Source: Entonaema liquescens
Taxonomy: Eukaryota; Ascomycota; Sordariomycetes; Xylariales; Xylariaceae
NCBI GenBank assembly: GCA_902805475.1
Contig: CADCSX010000026.1
Coordinates: 62,001-126,000, forward strand
Length of the DNA stretch: 64,000 nt
Direction: 5' to 3'
Position numbers and translations under genes: made by a program. This document shows positions 1-11,250 of the stretch, piece by piece. Each line of letters starts with the position of its first letter. Within the stretch, counting starts at the first letter, position 1. The notes below the pieces were generated by a model. The model saw only the letters and a program-made list of their open reading frames with translations, was not told where the DNA came from and made no database searches.

Positions 1-346
1 AGTTGTCGACCTATTTGCCCAGGCATTTTATTTCCTAATGTCGAGAAATATCCAATAAGTGCTGCTGGTAAGGATGGCGGAGTTAATGACGGAGCTTCTG
101 TCGGCCATTTTAGTATGTTGGTCGATCTTGGACTCGGTCCGTGTACTGTTGAAATCGGCCTCTTGTGAAATGTGACCGGAGGCGGGGACGGAGTTGTCTT
201 AGTCTCGTGTAGTCACAATCGTGAACCACGCCGCCCCCATACTATAAGTGTGACAATGAATCCTGTTGTTTTTTCTCTTCTTCTCCTCAGCCATCCGCCA
301 ACCCTCTAGACACTTCACCCCTGGGCTTCTAATACTTTTCGCAAAC
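1..346. other. 5' region upstream of the alpha-amylase gene
   Basis: No gene is supported here. It holds the probable amylase promoter: a TATAAG word near 244 about 100 bases before the start codon, a CreA-type GCGGGG at 182-187 and a pyrimidine-rich stretch just before the start. An open frame at 199-414 on the minus strand overlaps the amylase leader and has no recognisable features. Confidence 0.5.
182..187 (+). promoter_or_regulatory. Putative CreA (carbon catabolite repressor) site
   Basis: GCGGGG fits the fungal CreA/Cre1 consensus SYGGRG and lies about 160 bases before the amylase start codon. Amylase genes are commonly glucose-repressed through such sites. A single six-base match is weak evidence. 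Confidence 0.3.
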
Positions 347-1865
347 ATGCGAACGTCGTTGGCTTCGCTCGCACTCCTTTCCGAGCTGTTCACCGTGGCC
401 CTCTCGGCCAACACGGACGCTTGGAAAACCAGGAATATCTACTTTGCGCTCACAGACCGCGTGGCTCGGAGCGGCGACGACAATGGAGGCAATGCATGTG
501 GCAACCTCTCAAACTACTGCGGTGGTACTTTCAAGGGCCTTCAATCAAAGCTCGACTACATTGCTGGTATGGGCTTCGATGCTATCTGGATTACACCTGT
601 AGTTACAAGTAAGCTTTACCCTTCCTCTCATTAAGTGTATTCCGTCTTCCCTGGAAAACTAACCACTGTGTTAAATTTAGACAGCCCCGGGGGGTATCAC
701 GGATATTGGGCGACAGATCTGTACGGTATCAACTCAAACTACGGATCGGCAGATGACCTTAAAGCCCTAGTCAGCGCTGCACACGAAAAGGTATGCGAGA
801 GAGTCTTTGTCCGTCTTTAAGCGACTGCTGACCTAGAATTCGTCAATTTAGGGTATATACATCATGGTCGATGTGGTCGCAAACCACGTAGGCCCATCTG
901 CCCTTGGGGACCGCAAGCCAGAGCCCCTAAACCAAGCTAGCTCCTATCACGGGCAATGCGAAATCAACTATTCTGACCAGAATAGTGTGGAGAACTGCTG
1001 GATTGCTGACTTACCCGATTTGAACACTCAAGACGATAGAATCCGATCCGTCTTCAAAGACTGGATCAAATATCTTGTTTCGGAGTATAGCTTTGATGGT
1101 GTTCGTATTGACACGGTGAAGCACGTCGAGAAGGACTACTGGCCAGGATTCTCCGAGGCTGCCGGAGTCTACACAATCGGCGAGGTCTTTGACGGAGACC
1201 CGAACTACGTTGCCGGCTATGCCGGTCTTATGGGCGGGTTGTTGAACTACCCGATGTATTACCCAATGAACAACTTCTACCAGCAGAAGGGTTCGAGCCA
1301 GGCCATTGTCGACATGTACGACCAGGTCAGCTCCAAGTTCCCCGACCCAACTGCGCTGGGTTCGTTCATAGACAACCACGACAATGCACGATGGCTAAAC
1401 GCGAAGAATGACCTTGCTTTACTTAAGAACGCCCTCGCCTACGTCATCCTTGCCAGAGGTATTCCGATTGTGTACTACGGCACAGAGCAGGCATACGCTG
1501 GCGGCAACGACCCCGCTAACCGTGAAGATCTCTGGCGCAGCAACTTTAACACCGATGCTGAAATCTATAAGGCCATATCCAAACTGTCGGCCGCTAGGAA
1601 ATCGGCTGGTGGGCTAGCTGGCAACGACCAGACCCATCTGTATGTTGCGGATACTGCTTACGCCTGGAGCCGAGCTGGTGGCGACCTAGTTGTTCTCACT
1701 ACCAACAGTGGATCTGGATCGAGCGGACAGCACTGTTTCAACACGCAGGCTCCCAACAGATCGTGGAACAACACTTTCAGCACTGGATCCTACACCTCGG
1801 ATGGAGATGGAAAAGTGTGCCTGGACGTTACCAACGGGGAACCTGTTGTCTTGGTCGCGTCTTGA
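347..1865 (+). CDS. Secreted GH13 alpha-amylase
   Basis: Three exons (347-608, 681-790, 852-1865) encode 461 residues. The first 20 or so residues (MRTSLASLALL...) are a signal peptide, so the enzyme is secreted and cleaves internal alpha-1,4 bonds of starch. The four GH13 signatures are present: DVVANH (about 131-136), GVRIDTVKH with the nucleophile Asp near 211, GEVF with the acid/base Glu near 235, and FIDNHDN with the transition-state Asp near 301. The N-terminal Cys pair (NACGNLSNYCGG) and GYWATDLYGIN match fungal Taka-type amylases, and the length is slightly under the usual 480-500. Intron 1 joins VVT to NSPGG and intron 2 joins HEK to GIYIMVD, both in frame. There is no starch-binding module after the barrel and C-terminal beta domain. 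A CreA-type word lies upstream. Confidence 0.95.
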
Positions 1866-2734
1866 AATCCTACGCAGCGTGAAACGAGTCAGGACCGTTG
1901 ATCTTGATGAAAATAACTACCTAAGGTACGCAGGGTACGTGGGGACAAAAATGTAATTTGCGGTCGCATGTTTAATGTTGAGGATTTAGTTTGAAATAGA
2001 TAGTAAAGCCGAAAATACATACACGCACATGTACATAACGAAGTATTAATAAATAAAATAGAATCGACCTAATCTTTAGAAACGAGTCTTAAATATTACA
2101 TAAGATGGAATGTCTCGGGACCGGTTGTGGGTACGTTAGATAGTGGATACATTGAGTGGTCCGGGTCATATAAATATCGCACGGCATCCGGCTTACAAAA
2201 CAACCGACGAAGGCGTTTTCATGTTAGTCTTTTAGCTGTAGTGGTTCGATTACACATGGCCATTTCCCTAAATAGACCTGTTGGCTAACACACGCGCGAA
2301 CAAACACGCTGCACCATGTCAGCCCTAACATTACCTTAGGTACTGATGTAGGAGGCTTCGGATTCGGACTCGAGCGTCCGCCGTACTTCCGTGGATTATA
2401 CTGAGTGTTCCGAACTCCGAGGATATATATAATATAAATGAGAGCTGAACTTTCCGTCTTATATATTTTTAAATGTTTTAAGGTTTAGATGAGAATAATA
2501 GTAAGAACAGATCTGGTTTGCATCAAGACGCTGGTCTTTTTTTTCTTGGGCGTTACCGATTCAAAAACATCTGAGCGCTGTCCTACCGACATTTCTGTGC
2601 AACCACGTCAGCGGAAGTCCGTTTGCTTTCCTTTTTTTCTGAAAGACCACTATAAATGATAGATTTGTCCTTCCTCCTGGTTTTTATTTCATTTTTGATA
2701 CCCATAGCGCTACGACAAGCGCATCTACGCCAAA
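1866..2734. other. Intergenic region between amylase and MCR1
   Basis: 869 bases, AT-rich toward the middle. No coding signal is visible on either strand. The last 150 bases are pyrimidine-rich and carry a TATAAA word, consistent with the MCR1 promoter. Confidence 0.5.
2651..2656 (+). promoter_or_regulatory. TATA-like box of MCR1
   Basis: TATAAA stands 79 bases before the MCR1 start codon, followed by a pyrimidine-rich tract as is common around fungal transcription starts. Inferred from position and sequence only. Confidence 0.35.
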
Positions 2735-3730
2735 ATGAATGCTAGAGTACTCTCCGCAGCTCGTCTATCCCGAGGCATAACTGGTATTGCGGTTGTTGGT
2801 GCAGGCGCTGGATTATATTATACATACATGAGGAACATTGCTTACGCGGATTCCGGTGCGCCGAAGAAGGCTTTCGGCTCTGGCCCGGCGTTTTTGTCTC
2901 TCGAGCTTGAAAGCACCGAGGCCGTAAACCACAACACCAAACGACTACGGTTCAAGCTACCTACACCAGATACTGTTAGTGGTCTCACATTGACATGTAG
3001 GTGAAATTAAAATATGCCACCACTTACACCCATCGTTACTGATATTCGAATAGCTGCGCTCCTAACATATTCTTGGCCAAAGGGCAGCACATTTCCTGTC
3101 GTGCGCCCTTACACACCAATCAACTCCCTAGGTAGGAAACTTATAATTATATAACTCTAACGCATTTAATCTAACTTGGCGTAACTAGATGAGCCGGGTG
3201 CTTTGGAACTACTAATCAAAAAGTATCCCGACGGCAAACAAAGCACATACATACACTCCCTGAAGCCGGGGGACTCATTACGCTTTATCACCAAAATCCC
3301 GGGATATAACTATCAACCAAACAAGCACTCAGAGATTCTACTCATCGCCGGAGGAGCCGGTATCACTCCAATCTATCAACTCATTCGGGGTATTCTGCAA
3401 AACCCTGAGGACCATACTAAGATTAACTTAGTATTTGGTGTGAACTCAGATGCCGATTTACTCTTGAGAAAGGAGTTCGACGAGTATGCGACTAACTTCC
3501 CAAGCCGATTCAACGTCACATATACCGTCAGTCGACCCGAAAGCGGCTCGCCTTTTAGACAAGGTTACGTCACTAAGGAGTTACTCAACCAGGTAGCGCC
3601 TCAATCGAGCGATACCAAAGTGTTTGTCTGCGGCCCCCCACCGATGGAAACCGCACTGGTGGGAAGCTGGCAGAAATCTGGGATCTTGCATGAACTCGGC
3701 TATCGGAAAGATCAGATACATAAATTTTGA
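2735..3730 (+). CDS. mcr1: NADH-cytochrome b5 reductase, mitochondrial (MCR1-type)
   Basis: Three exons (2735-2996, 3054-3131, 3189-3730) give 293 residues, close to the usual 300 or so for this family. The flavoprotein passes electrons from NADH to cytochrome b5 or alternative acceptors and in yeast is found in the outer mitochondrial membrane and intermembrane space. Seen here: a hydrophobic N-terminal anchor (GITGIAVVGAGAGLYYTYM), the FAD motif RPYTPIN around 110, GKQSTYIH in the second flavin contact, the nucleotide-binding GGAGITPIYQL and the NADH motif VCGPPPME near the end. The protein ends in HKF, as relatives do in YKF-like residues. Both introns join within conserved motifs (TLT|SALLTYSWP and INSL|DEPG), which supports the splice calls. 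Confidence 0.93.
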
Positions 3731-5017
3731 GCTACCGATCTAGATAGACTGAAAGATGTTCGGCCGATAGAGACCGGATTATCTCCCCTCGACTAATGTA
3801 AATATTTCCTCCCACACTAGTCATCCTAGTTCAAGAGAGCTTCTTATGTCTTACATAGAATCAAACTAATTGATTAAACGGGTTGCTCAGAATGAATTTT
3901 TATAGCCAAATAGTTGAACCTATCCTATTGTACCTTTAACTACCTTGTAGTTACCCTAAAACCATAAACTTCTTATGATATGGATCTCTATAGCCCTAGC
4001 TCTAGAAGTCGCATGGGGGCTTTTTTATATTTGTTTGAATCAGATATACTTGCAGCTACATAGTAGGTAACATATATAGGAGAGGCAGCACGGTAATAAT
4101 AAGATCGTAAGCTGCGAGGCTTCCACGAACAACCTCAACAAATCTAGAGCCTACTGCATTTCCTATTGCGTTTCCTTCTTGACGGGCCTAACGAGTACTT
4201 AGAAATCATTTAGATTATAGTATGGCGTATACAACTCGGGAAGCATTAGGCCAACTATTCCGCTGCTAATTATGGCCTAAAATTACTCTTAGGCTTCCGA
4301 GCCTATCTCAGTATTCCTCAGGATTATCCCCGGTGGGCAATAAAGGAGAGCCATATATAGCAAGACATCGTCGAATATATACCAAAATTCCGGTTCACGT
4401 GTATGATAGTCCTAGAAATGCGCAATTGGGGCGGATAGACCGGCATGTCGTCAGTTCACTACGTACCTACTGATTTAGCCGGAGCTTGGAGATCGGCATT
4501 GGCCAAGATTGGCTATAGCTAGGACCTCCAATCATTTAGTAGATAACGGCACAAGCTTAGCGGTTAAGTTACCCCAGAGCCTCAAGGAGAACGGTCGGCG
4601 ACGGAGCTTGTGGAACATCGGGCTGCTTTGCCGGGTTTTGGCTACGACATCTATCCCGAATGTCTTGGGGACAGGGGATGTTCCAAGACGCGATGAGCAA
4701 AGACTAGCATGTGGTGGACAAACTCTTAGCAATAATTGTCACGAACAGCTGTTTTTCGCATGGAATTTATGAAGATGATAGTTTTTACGTGCCAGTACCT
4801 GGCACTTGGCCTCGCTTGGCCCTCTGGTTGCGATGTTAGTCGATCGCGCTCGATATGCCCGTTTTCATTTACATCCGGCCGAACCACAAAATCAGACATG
4901 GGAACGTTAGCTTCGAAAAGTTAAGATCGGCCTTGGAAATGCTTTACTTATAACCAGCTTGTGCAACTTATAAGCTGTGTTAGTTGTCCTCTCTGCTCCG
5001 TGCGATGGCAACTGAAA
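3731..5017. other. Intergenic region between MCR1 and the SET-domain gene
   Basis: About 1.3 kb, AT-rich to about 4.4 kb and of mixed composition after. Open frames at 4509-4772 (plus) and 4532-4732 (minus) overlap each other, have no recognisable domain and look like chance. I see no repeat structure. Confidence 0.45.
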
Positions 5018-6433
5018 ATGAAGACCCGAGCCGGTTCGCTTCCTAGCTTCTTCAGCACCGTGGGCCTTCTCGTACCACGCGTTGCGTCTCACTCTTATAT
5101 TCCCGCTGCTAATGGCCAATGCCCATTGGATATTCCGGGAGCACTCCAGGCTCAAGCACATTTAGGATGTCCACACCCAGTCGACGAGAAGACCGCTGAT
5201 CGGCCTGTGGACTGGTCACCATGGACACATCCGCCGGAATGTAAGGAGTCGAAAAGGGCGCTCGGGACTACGTACTGCGTCTACTCGAATTCGCAGCATG
5301 GCAACGGGGGAATTAGTATAATTACGACGCCGGAAACCGCAGCGAGCACCGTTGAGATATTAAACGACTCGGGCTACACCCACCTAAAGCACTTCGTTAA
5401 TAGCAGTGTTGCACCAGCGTACAAAGTTGCTGATATCCCTGGGAGGGGAAAGGGTGTGGTTGCGACGCGGCATATTAAGCGCGCCGAAGCAATAATGGCA
5501 GATTGGGCCGCCTTGATAGTGAGCTTGGACTTCCCGACTTCGATAATGCGGACCGAAGGATATAAGTTTCTTCATAGAGCCGTTGATCAACTATCGGACC
5601 CGGATCGAGTGCTAGAGCTGGCTCGCAGTAGTTCCTTTTCAGGTGATATCGTGGAGGATATTTTAAGGACAAACTCTTTTTCGTTCACGCTGGTGGATGA
5701 ATCTCATATGGCGTTATACCCGGATGTTTCCGTGAGTCTCCTTAAATGGTACTAGATTTAGGGCTAGGTATTTGAATGCTAACGTTCTATAATAGAGAGT
5801 TAACCATGCGTGCCGCCCAAAGTAAGTGGTGATGGTAATAGTAGCTTCATGGCCTCCGAGAAAAAACTAATCCGCCATTAGTTCTTACATAAGATTCACC
5901 CCTTCGAGCTTGGCCGTAAGTGTTGTTGCTCTACGGGATATTGAACCCGGAGAGGAAATTACCATCACCTGTATGTCCCAACTGTCCAGGCCATACCATT
6001 AAGTTTACCGCTGACATTCCTATTAGACGTTCCACTGGGAAATACGAAGGAAGAAAGACAAGAGGCATTGAAGAAATGGGGGTTCGAGTGTACATGCTCG
6101 CTCTGTACAGCATCTAAGACCGAGGTCGCCGCGTCCGACTATCGCAGGGCGAAGATCAAGGAGTTGCGCCGAGAAGTTATGAAAGCCGTCGAAGAGTGGG
6201 ACGGATCAAAGGCTGTAAAGCTCACACACGAGGTCCTTGAACTTATGAAGGCAGAAGAACTTGCACCACTCTACTCCAGCCAATATGAGATACTGGCGCG
6301 GTTGTACTGGAAAGCAAAGGATAGGAAGACGGCTACTAAATACGCGCAGATGTCTATAGATGTGTTGGTGGACCAAGGGTATCTCGAGGATAGCCCAGAT
6401 TCGTTACCGGCATTACTAAAGACGTTTGATTAG
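5018..6433 (+). CDS. SET-domain protein with signal-peptide-like N terminus
   Basis: Four exons (5018-5731, 5796-5821, 5882-5970, 6027-6433) give 411 residues. The SET fold is clear: IPGRGKGVVATRHI (about 152-165), the SAM/pseudoknot motif SRVNHACRPN made by joining exons 1, 2 and 3, DIEPGEEITITY across exons 3-4, and the post-SET zinc triad FECTCSLC. A helical C-terminal tail resembling TPR repeats follows, as in SMYD/SET5-like fungal proteins. Such domains methylate lysines on histones or other proteins; the substrate here is unknown. The N terminus is unusual: MKTRAGSLPSFFSTVGLLVP looks like a weak secretion signal, followed by a Cys-containing segment (CPLDIPG, LGCPHP). An in-frame ATG at 4961 would add 19 residues; I prefer 5018 because it places the hydrophobic stretch at the N terminus. 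Confidence 0.85.
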
Positions 6434-6915
6434 AAGAGGATGTATCAGTCTTCCTGTTCTACGCTGTATATGCGAGCCGTATGGTTTTAAATTGGATGCA
6501 CCAGAGTTGTACATAGCGTCTGGGCAACTCTGGCTATATGCAACTACCGGAAGATAATCTGCTTATAAGAATACCACTGAAAAGTAACTTGGTGTAATTA
6601 ATATCAGCCCCTCAAATACCGGCACCTATTGCACCCCAGTGCACATCTACCGGTTGGCTCTCCGACAAGAATTCTTCTTACACGTGGGCGTTCATATTTC
6701 AATGTTCTAGATCAAATTGAAACTGCATATGTTAAGCCTCTATAGATTACCCAATGAGAAACCTATCTAAGTGATCGCTAGATAGGAGGTACTCTCACAC
6801 GCGTCGTCCTCTTATAAACCGCCCCCGCATCGACTTTCGAAATAGTCGACAAAGATATAATAATACCATCCAAATCAATTCACACTAAATTTAGAGAGAC
6901 TAGTTACGCATAATC
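6434..6915. other. Intergenic region / GNA1 promoter
   Basis: No coding signal. A TATAAA word at 6813-6818 lies about 100 bases before the GNA1 start, in front of a C-rich tract, and is the likely core promoter. Confidence 0.45.
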
Positions 6916-7522
6916 ATGAGCACACAAACACTCTTCTCGGCCTCTCTCATCTCACCAGAAGTCGCTAGTTCCTTCCCCAATGGCTTCACCATCCGCCCAT
7001 TGGAAAAGGGAGACTATGCAAAAGGCTTCTTGGACTGCCTGCGAGTTCTCACCTGGATGGGCGATGTCAGTGAGGCCGAATTTAACGAACGCTTTGATGA
7101 AATGGTAGAGGCGAAGGGCACGTATTACTTCGTGGTGATCGAGCACGCGGGCCGTATCGTCGGCACAGGTGGTCTAATTGTAGAGAAGAAATTGTGTGTT
7201 CCCTCCCCTGACCTATTTTAATATTAAATCTGTAACATGTAACATTACGCGGAATTCTAACTATAGGGATAGTATACATCAGCGTGGCAAATGCGGACAT
7301 ATTGAGGAGATTTCAATTGCGAAGGAGCATCAGGGCAAGGGGTTCGGTTTGAAGATGATCCAGACTCTGGACTCCGTGGCTATTAATCTGGGGTGCTACA
7401 AGAACATCCTTAACTGCGGCGCGCGAAATGAGCCGTTCTACGTCAAGTGCGGATATAAGAGCTCTGGGATGGAGATGTCGCATTACTTTGAGGAGGAGCG
7501 CGATGAGTACCATCGAGGCTGA
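6916..7522 (+). CDS. gna1: Glucosamine-6-phosphate N-acetyltransferase (GNA1)
   Basis: Two exons (6916-7193, 7273-7522) give 175 residues, the normal length. The GNAT-fold enzyme transfers acetyl from acetyl-CoA to glucosamine 6-phosphate, a step toward UDP-GlcNAc for chitin, N-glycans and GPI anchors. Diagnostic stretches are FTIRPLEKGDYAKGFLDCL, GRIVGTGGLIVEKKFIH across the splice junction, GHIEEISIA, and the CoA loop KEHQGKGFGLKMI, followed by YVKCGY. The donor is GTGTGT; joining it to TATACATC rebuilds Phe of KKFIH, which supports the choice. It is cytosolic with no targeting signal. Confidence 0.95.
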
Positions 7523-8734
7523 TATGGGAGAGAGGAATTGGATCACTACTACTAAGTAAAAATCCAATGAAGTAGGAGGTGTGGTAATTCTCGGATAGGT
7601 TTCGTATTGGGAGCTGATAAAATACTACTTGGGATGCCCGGTTCAAAACAATTGGACGCCGAGTAAGTGATGCTATACGGGACATGGACCGGGTTATAGG
7701 AGCTGCTACCAATGAACTATATCATTGGACGTAACGTCGATAACCCAGCTCGGTACTATTAGAGCCAGTAGGCAACAGCCGCGTCTTGATAGGAGAGTAT
7801 AAGACAATAGCATCATTAACAATACCACCATTAAATCACCCCTCAGCTGTGATTTTACGGTGCTAATTTACGACCCCTACATAATCCTTGTTGAATGACA
7901 ATCGCAGAGGAAACTATAATCGCATTCCGTCAAGGATATCGTCAAGCTGAAATTGCTTTGGTTATTTTGTATCTTCCGTCTATTGCGATGCCTAAGAGCC
8001 AAGCCACGATTCTCGTATCCCAATAATTTGTCCCCCACACATACGTTCATTGGCCTCGGAACAAAAAAAAAAAAAAAAAAAAAAAAAAGGTTTCTGTCTC
8101 AATGCTACAGTCGGACATGTGTTGCCATTGCCCAATGCGAGATCGTCGTCCACAGGGCTCGCCGGTATTGGTGGCCTAGCCGTACCAATCTGGCGCAGGC
8201 GGCGAGTAAATGCATCTCAGCCCTAGGAGCTGAAACTAAAACTAGCCATTTGGAGATTGGCTGATCCCCGATGACGTTCTCTGTGGGGTGCCATCATTAG
8301 GTCACCTTTCGTGTTAGACATACCTAAGTTCCTGCATACACCTATGCAGTTACCCTCCCTCATGGTAGACGCGGTAACGAATGAAATGTTCGCTTATCAG
8401 TTTTGTAGGAATCCCACACTTATGATAGACCAATCGATAATATCGAAGCACATGCGTAATACGGGAGGAACACCCGTGGTAAAGTTGTAGGAAATAAGAT
8501 TAAATTCGACCACATAAGTATTAAGTAATATGAAATGTCGCTAGTAACTATACACATCTAGTAGCCCCGAGGCGATTCTGTAGTCTTCCTGCTGGATATC
8601 AAGCTTCCGAGAATAATAAGAGATTTGTGGTATAACCCTGTGTCCGTCTGGGAAAAACAATTGCCGCCCGGAATTCCGTCCTAATTCCCAAAGCCGATGC
8701 GCCTAACATAAAAATCGAGACATGTTGACTCGAA
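7523..8734. other. Intergenic region with long A run
   Basis: 1.2 kb without a supported gene. A run of 26 A residues occupies 8063-8088. The open frame 7953-8264 owes its length to this run (poly-Lys) and is rejected. Confidence 0.5.
8063..8088. repeat. Poly-A mononucleotide run (26 nt)
   Basis: Twenty-six consecutive A residues on the plus strand in non-coding DNA. No target-site duplication or element body is visible next to it, so I do not call it a retroposon tail. Confidence 0.9.
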
Positions 8735-9145
8735 TTAACGAGATCCCGAGTGTGACTTTCCACCTGAAGGTTTGTGGGCCTCTGTAGTCTGTCGATAATC
8801 TGGGGTTGGGGCATATTTGTCATAACCAGCGCTATGGTGGTTGTAGACGGTGACGCCACTTCGCTTCGTGATGTCAACTGTGTAGTTGTCTTCGGTCATG
8901 TTAGTTATTGACGTGTGTATAGGATGTATCCGTGAGTGACACGTACCGGCCCTGGGAGATCGGGCATATTCCTGAACAACATGCTCGCTCTCAGAAGAGT
9001 TACTGGGGTAAGAGGTTGAGCCGGCGCCTAGGCTGGTGCGCGAAGACATAGTGTTGTGTGAACTTGTAGATGACGAACGGGAGTAGCGGCCGTCCATAAC
9101 GACAGGGTAGGATGATCTGGAAGTGTGCTTGGTATAGGACGACAT
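8735..9145 (-). CDS. Small Ser/Tyr-rich protein of unknown function
   Basis: Exons 9145-8947 and 8889-8735 would give 117 residues. I do not recognise the family. It is hydrophilic and low in complexity (MSSYTKHTSRSSYPVVMDGR, then Ser/Tyr/Gly-rich, ending in HKPSGGKSHSGSR), with no signal peptide or membrane segment. The 57-nt intron (8946-8890) has a GTACGT donor, a CTAAC branch point and an AAG acceptor; its length is a multiple of three and it lacks an in-frame stop, so the unspliced frame is also open (136 residues). Splicing gives SPRADNYTVDITKRSG, which reads more evenly than the His/Ile-rich retained segment. The gene could be larger, and composition alone does not prove coding. Confidence 0.6.
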   Translation of the reverse strand: MSSYTKHTSRSSYPVVMDGRYSRSSSTSSHNTMSSRTSLGAGSTSYPSNSSESEHVVQEYARSPRAGTCHSRIHPIHTSITNMTEDNYTVDITKRSGVTVYNHHSAGYDKYAPTPDYRQTTEAHKPSGGKSHSGSR

Positions 9146-11250
9146 TATTTGGCGGTGATGATAGGTGTTTTGTCGAGAGGGTATAAAGCGTTAAGTAGAT
9201 TGCTTGATAGATATCTTAAGAGAGATATAGACTGTGACGAACTTGTCTGACTGTTGAAGAGAGAATAGGAATATGGATAGAGAGCTAGGAGAAGGGACTA
9301 GATGAAGACCATCTTGTCTTTATATATCAAGCTATGAGACGAGAGTACATTACCTCCTTTGGATACCTACAATAGAAACATCTGCCTGTATACCAAGGAC
9401 TATCACATGGCGACAGGAACAAACTCAGCTTCATCACGTACAGGCCGGAGCAAGCATGAGCAGTGCCTCAGGCTGACCGAATGGGGGCGTATCCGGCCTA
9501 AATGAGTCTGAGTCGTGAAAGAGTCAAGATATCAAGGACATACCGAAGGACATGAGTCACCTAAGCATCAAGGCAGAAAAGGAGGCAGAAAAGGGTGGTA
9601 GTGCTTGTGGCGGTTGAGGCAGCTATTGAGCAATTGAGCATTCCGCTGAAGAAGAGAAGACCTGTAGATGGACGCAAGCCCGAGTGACTAACTGAGAGTG
9701 GGGACAGTCTGCCAGGGGTAAGGACTTTAGGTACAGAATATGCCTAGAAGTCATTAAAGATTGAAAGTAGAGGCTGTGCTATTATTGTACTTAACCTTTT
9801 AAAGTGGCATCGTCAAAGGCCGAGGTGAAGAGAATAGAAGAAAGAAGATTGTAGCTCGTTGATTGGAAGGTAAGAGATGAGTTACATTGGGGGTTTAGCT
9901 TTTTAGCGTTGTAAGTTGTAAGTTGTTAATTGTTAATTCTTTACACCGTTCAAGCAGGTACGTCAAGTACGACGGATCAATAGTGTTAGGCGTCAGTAGC
10001 ACCTTCTAATCCTTACGACGGGGAACCGAACGCGGGGGGTTTGGGGTTCTGAGGCACAATTTCACAGAGGGAATGTGCCATGTGAGCAAGCGTACAGTGC
10101 GGGATGAGTTTGATGTACATGGGTAAGGTACTTAACCTAGGTACATGTACTTAATGTGTGCCATGTGGCTTATACTAGGCCGTATTTGATAGTACTTGAG
10201 TTACATTATCAGGTAGGAATTCATCACGTTTCGCTCCTATACGTATTGTTTGCTACTAAACGTTGAACCAAGAAGTCTACTCAAGGGGCGTAAGAAGCGG
10301 CTATGTCAGCTTGTTTGATCTTAGTTGACAGCGAATGGTGCTTGTTGGTTGCCTATTTTCCTACCTTAGTATGGTAGAAGTTCTAGGTAAGCCAAGCTAA
10401 AAGTCCTAGATTTAGCACTGGTTAGTTCTATTATGGTACCCCCGATACAATTTACCTGTTTCCTCATATTAGGTAGGCAATCTTATAATATAGGTTGCTT
10501 GTCGACACGTATGCTTGAGGCCCTATGCAGAGTCATTGATTGCGTATATGGGTATACAGAGAGCTGTTATAAATGTATATACGAACTGCAGTAAGAGTAA
10601 CATACAGCATAGTTACCTACTTTACTTCTATACATATCCAAGTATCTATGTATATGAGGTAGGTTCAGCCTTGTCGGGGAGTTGACTGACGGACGGAGTG
10701 GCTTGTAAGGGGTACCTAAAGTTCACCGAACTGCACGAATGAAAATGTAAAATCCTCATTGAGAGACCCCATTGTGGCAAATTCTTGAATTGAGTGCCAG
10801 AGTGCCAGAGTGCCAGAGTGCCTAAAAGAGGTACATAGGTACAATACCATAGTTACGATGGGGGTGGCTTCCACCAGACATTGACGGATTGGAATAGACC
10901 CCGCCAACTAAATAGGTACTCTGCTGCTAATTCTGCTAGGTAATTTAGGTACTGAATTAGTTGTGTGCTTATGGACTTAGGTACTAATGAACCTTTATAC
11001 ATAGGTAAGCTATCCACCCAATTGAAAGGCATTATGCACATAAGAAAGTACCCCCAAGCTTGCTCCGGTGCTGTGCCGCCCGCAAATTGATTGGAATCAA
11101 AAGTTGGTGATGATTTCACTATATTTGTGCACACATTTAGTTACATCTCTTTGATATTTCTGTATACCCTCGTGTAAGAATTGCCATTCTACTCTCCAAT
11201 CTATTTTCAACTAGGTCTCAATATAGACGATTGCATCACGAACCTACATC
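9146..11250. other. Long intergenic region between the Ser-rich gene and the FKBP gene
   Basis: 2.1 kb without a supported gene. The 9.2-9.9 kb part is purine-rich on the plus strand and is probably leader and promoter of the minus-strand neighbour. 10.1-11.2 kb is AT-rich with repeated AGGTA/CCTAGGTA words. An 8-bp tandem array sits at 10792-10822. Open frames at 10716-11134 (minus) have no recognisable features. Confidence 0.5.
10792..10822. repeat. Tandem repeat, 8-bp unit x3.9
   Basis: GAGTGCCA is repeated head to tail from 10792, with the last copy incomplete. A simple minisatellite in non-coding DNA. Confidence 0.9.

Noticed and set aside
5791..5797. Acceptor AATAGAG (two bases later) for SET-gene exon 2
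   Set aside because: Only the first AG gives the SET motif SRVNHACRPN.
7953..8264. 103-residue plus-strand frame
   Set aside because: Carried through by the 26-A run (poly-Lys); no domain, and flanks look non-coding.
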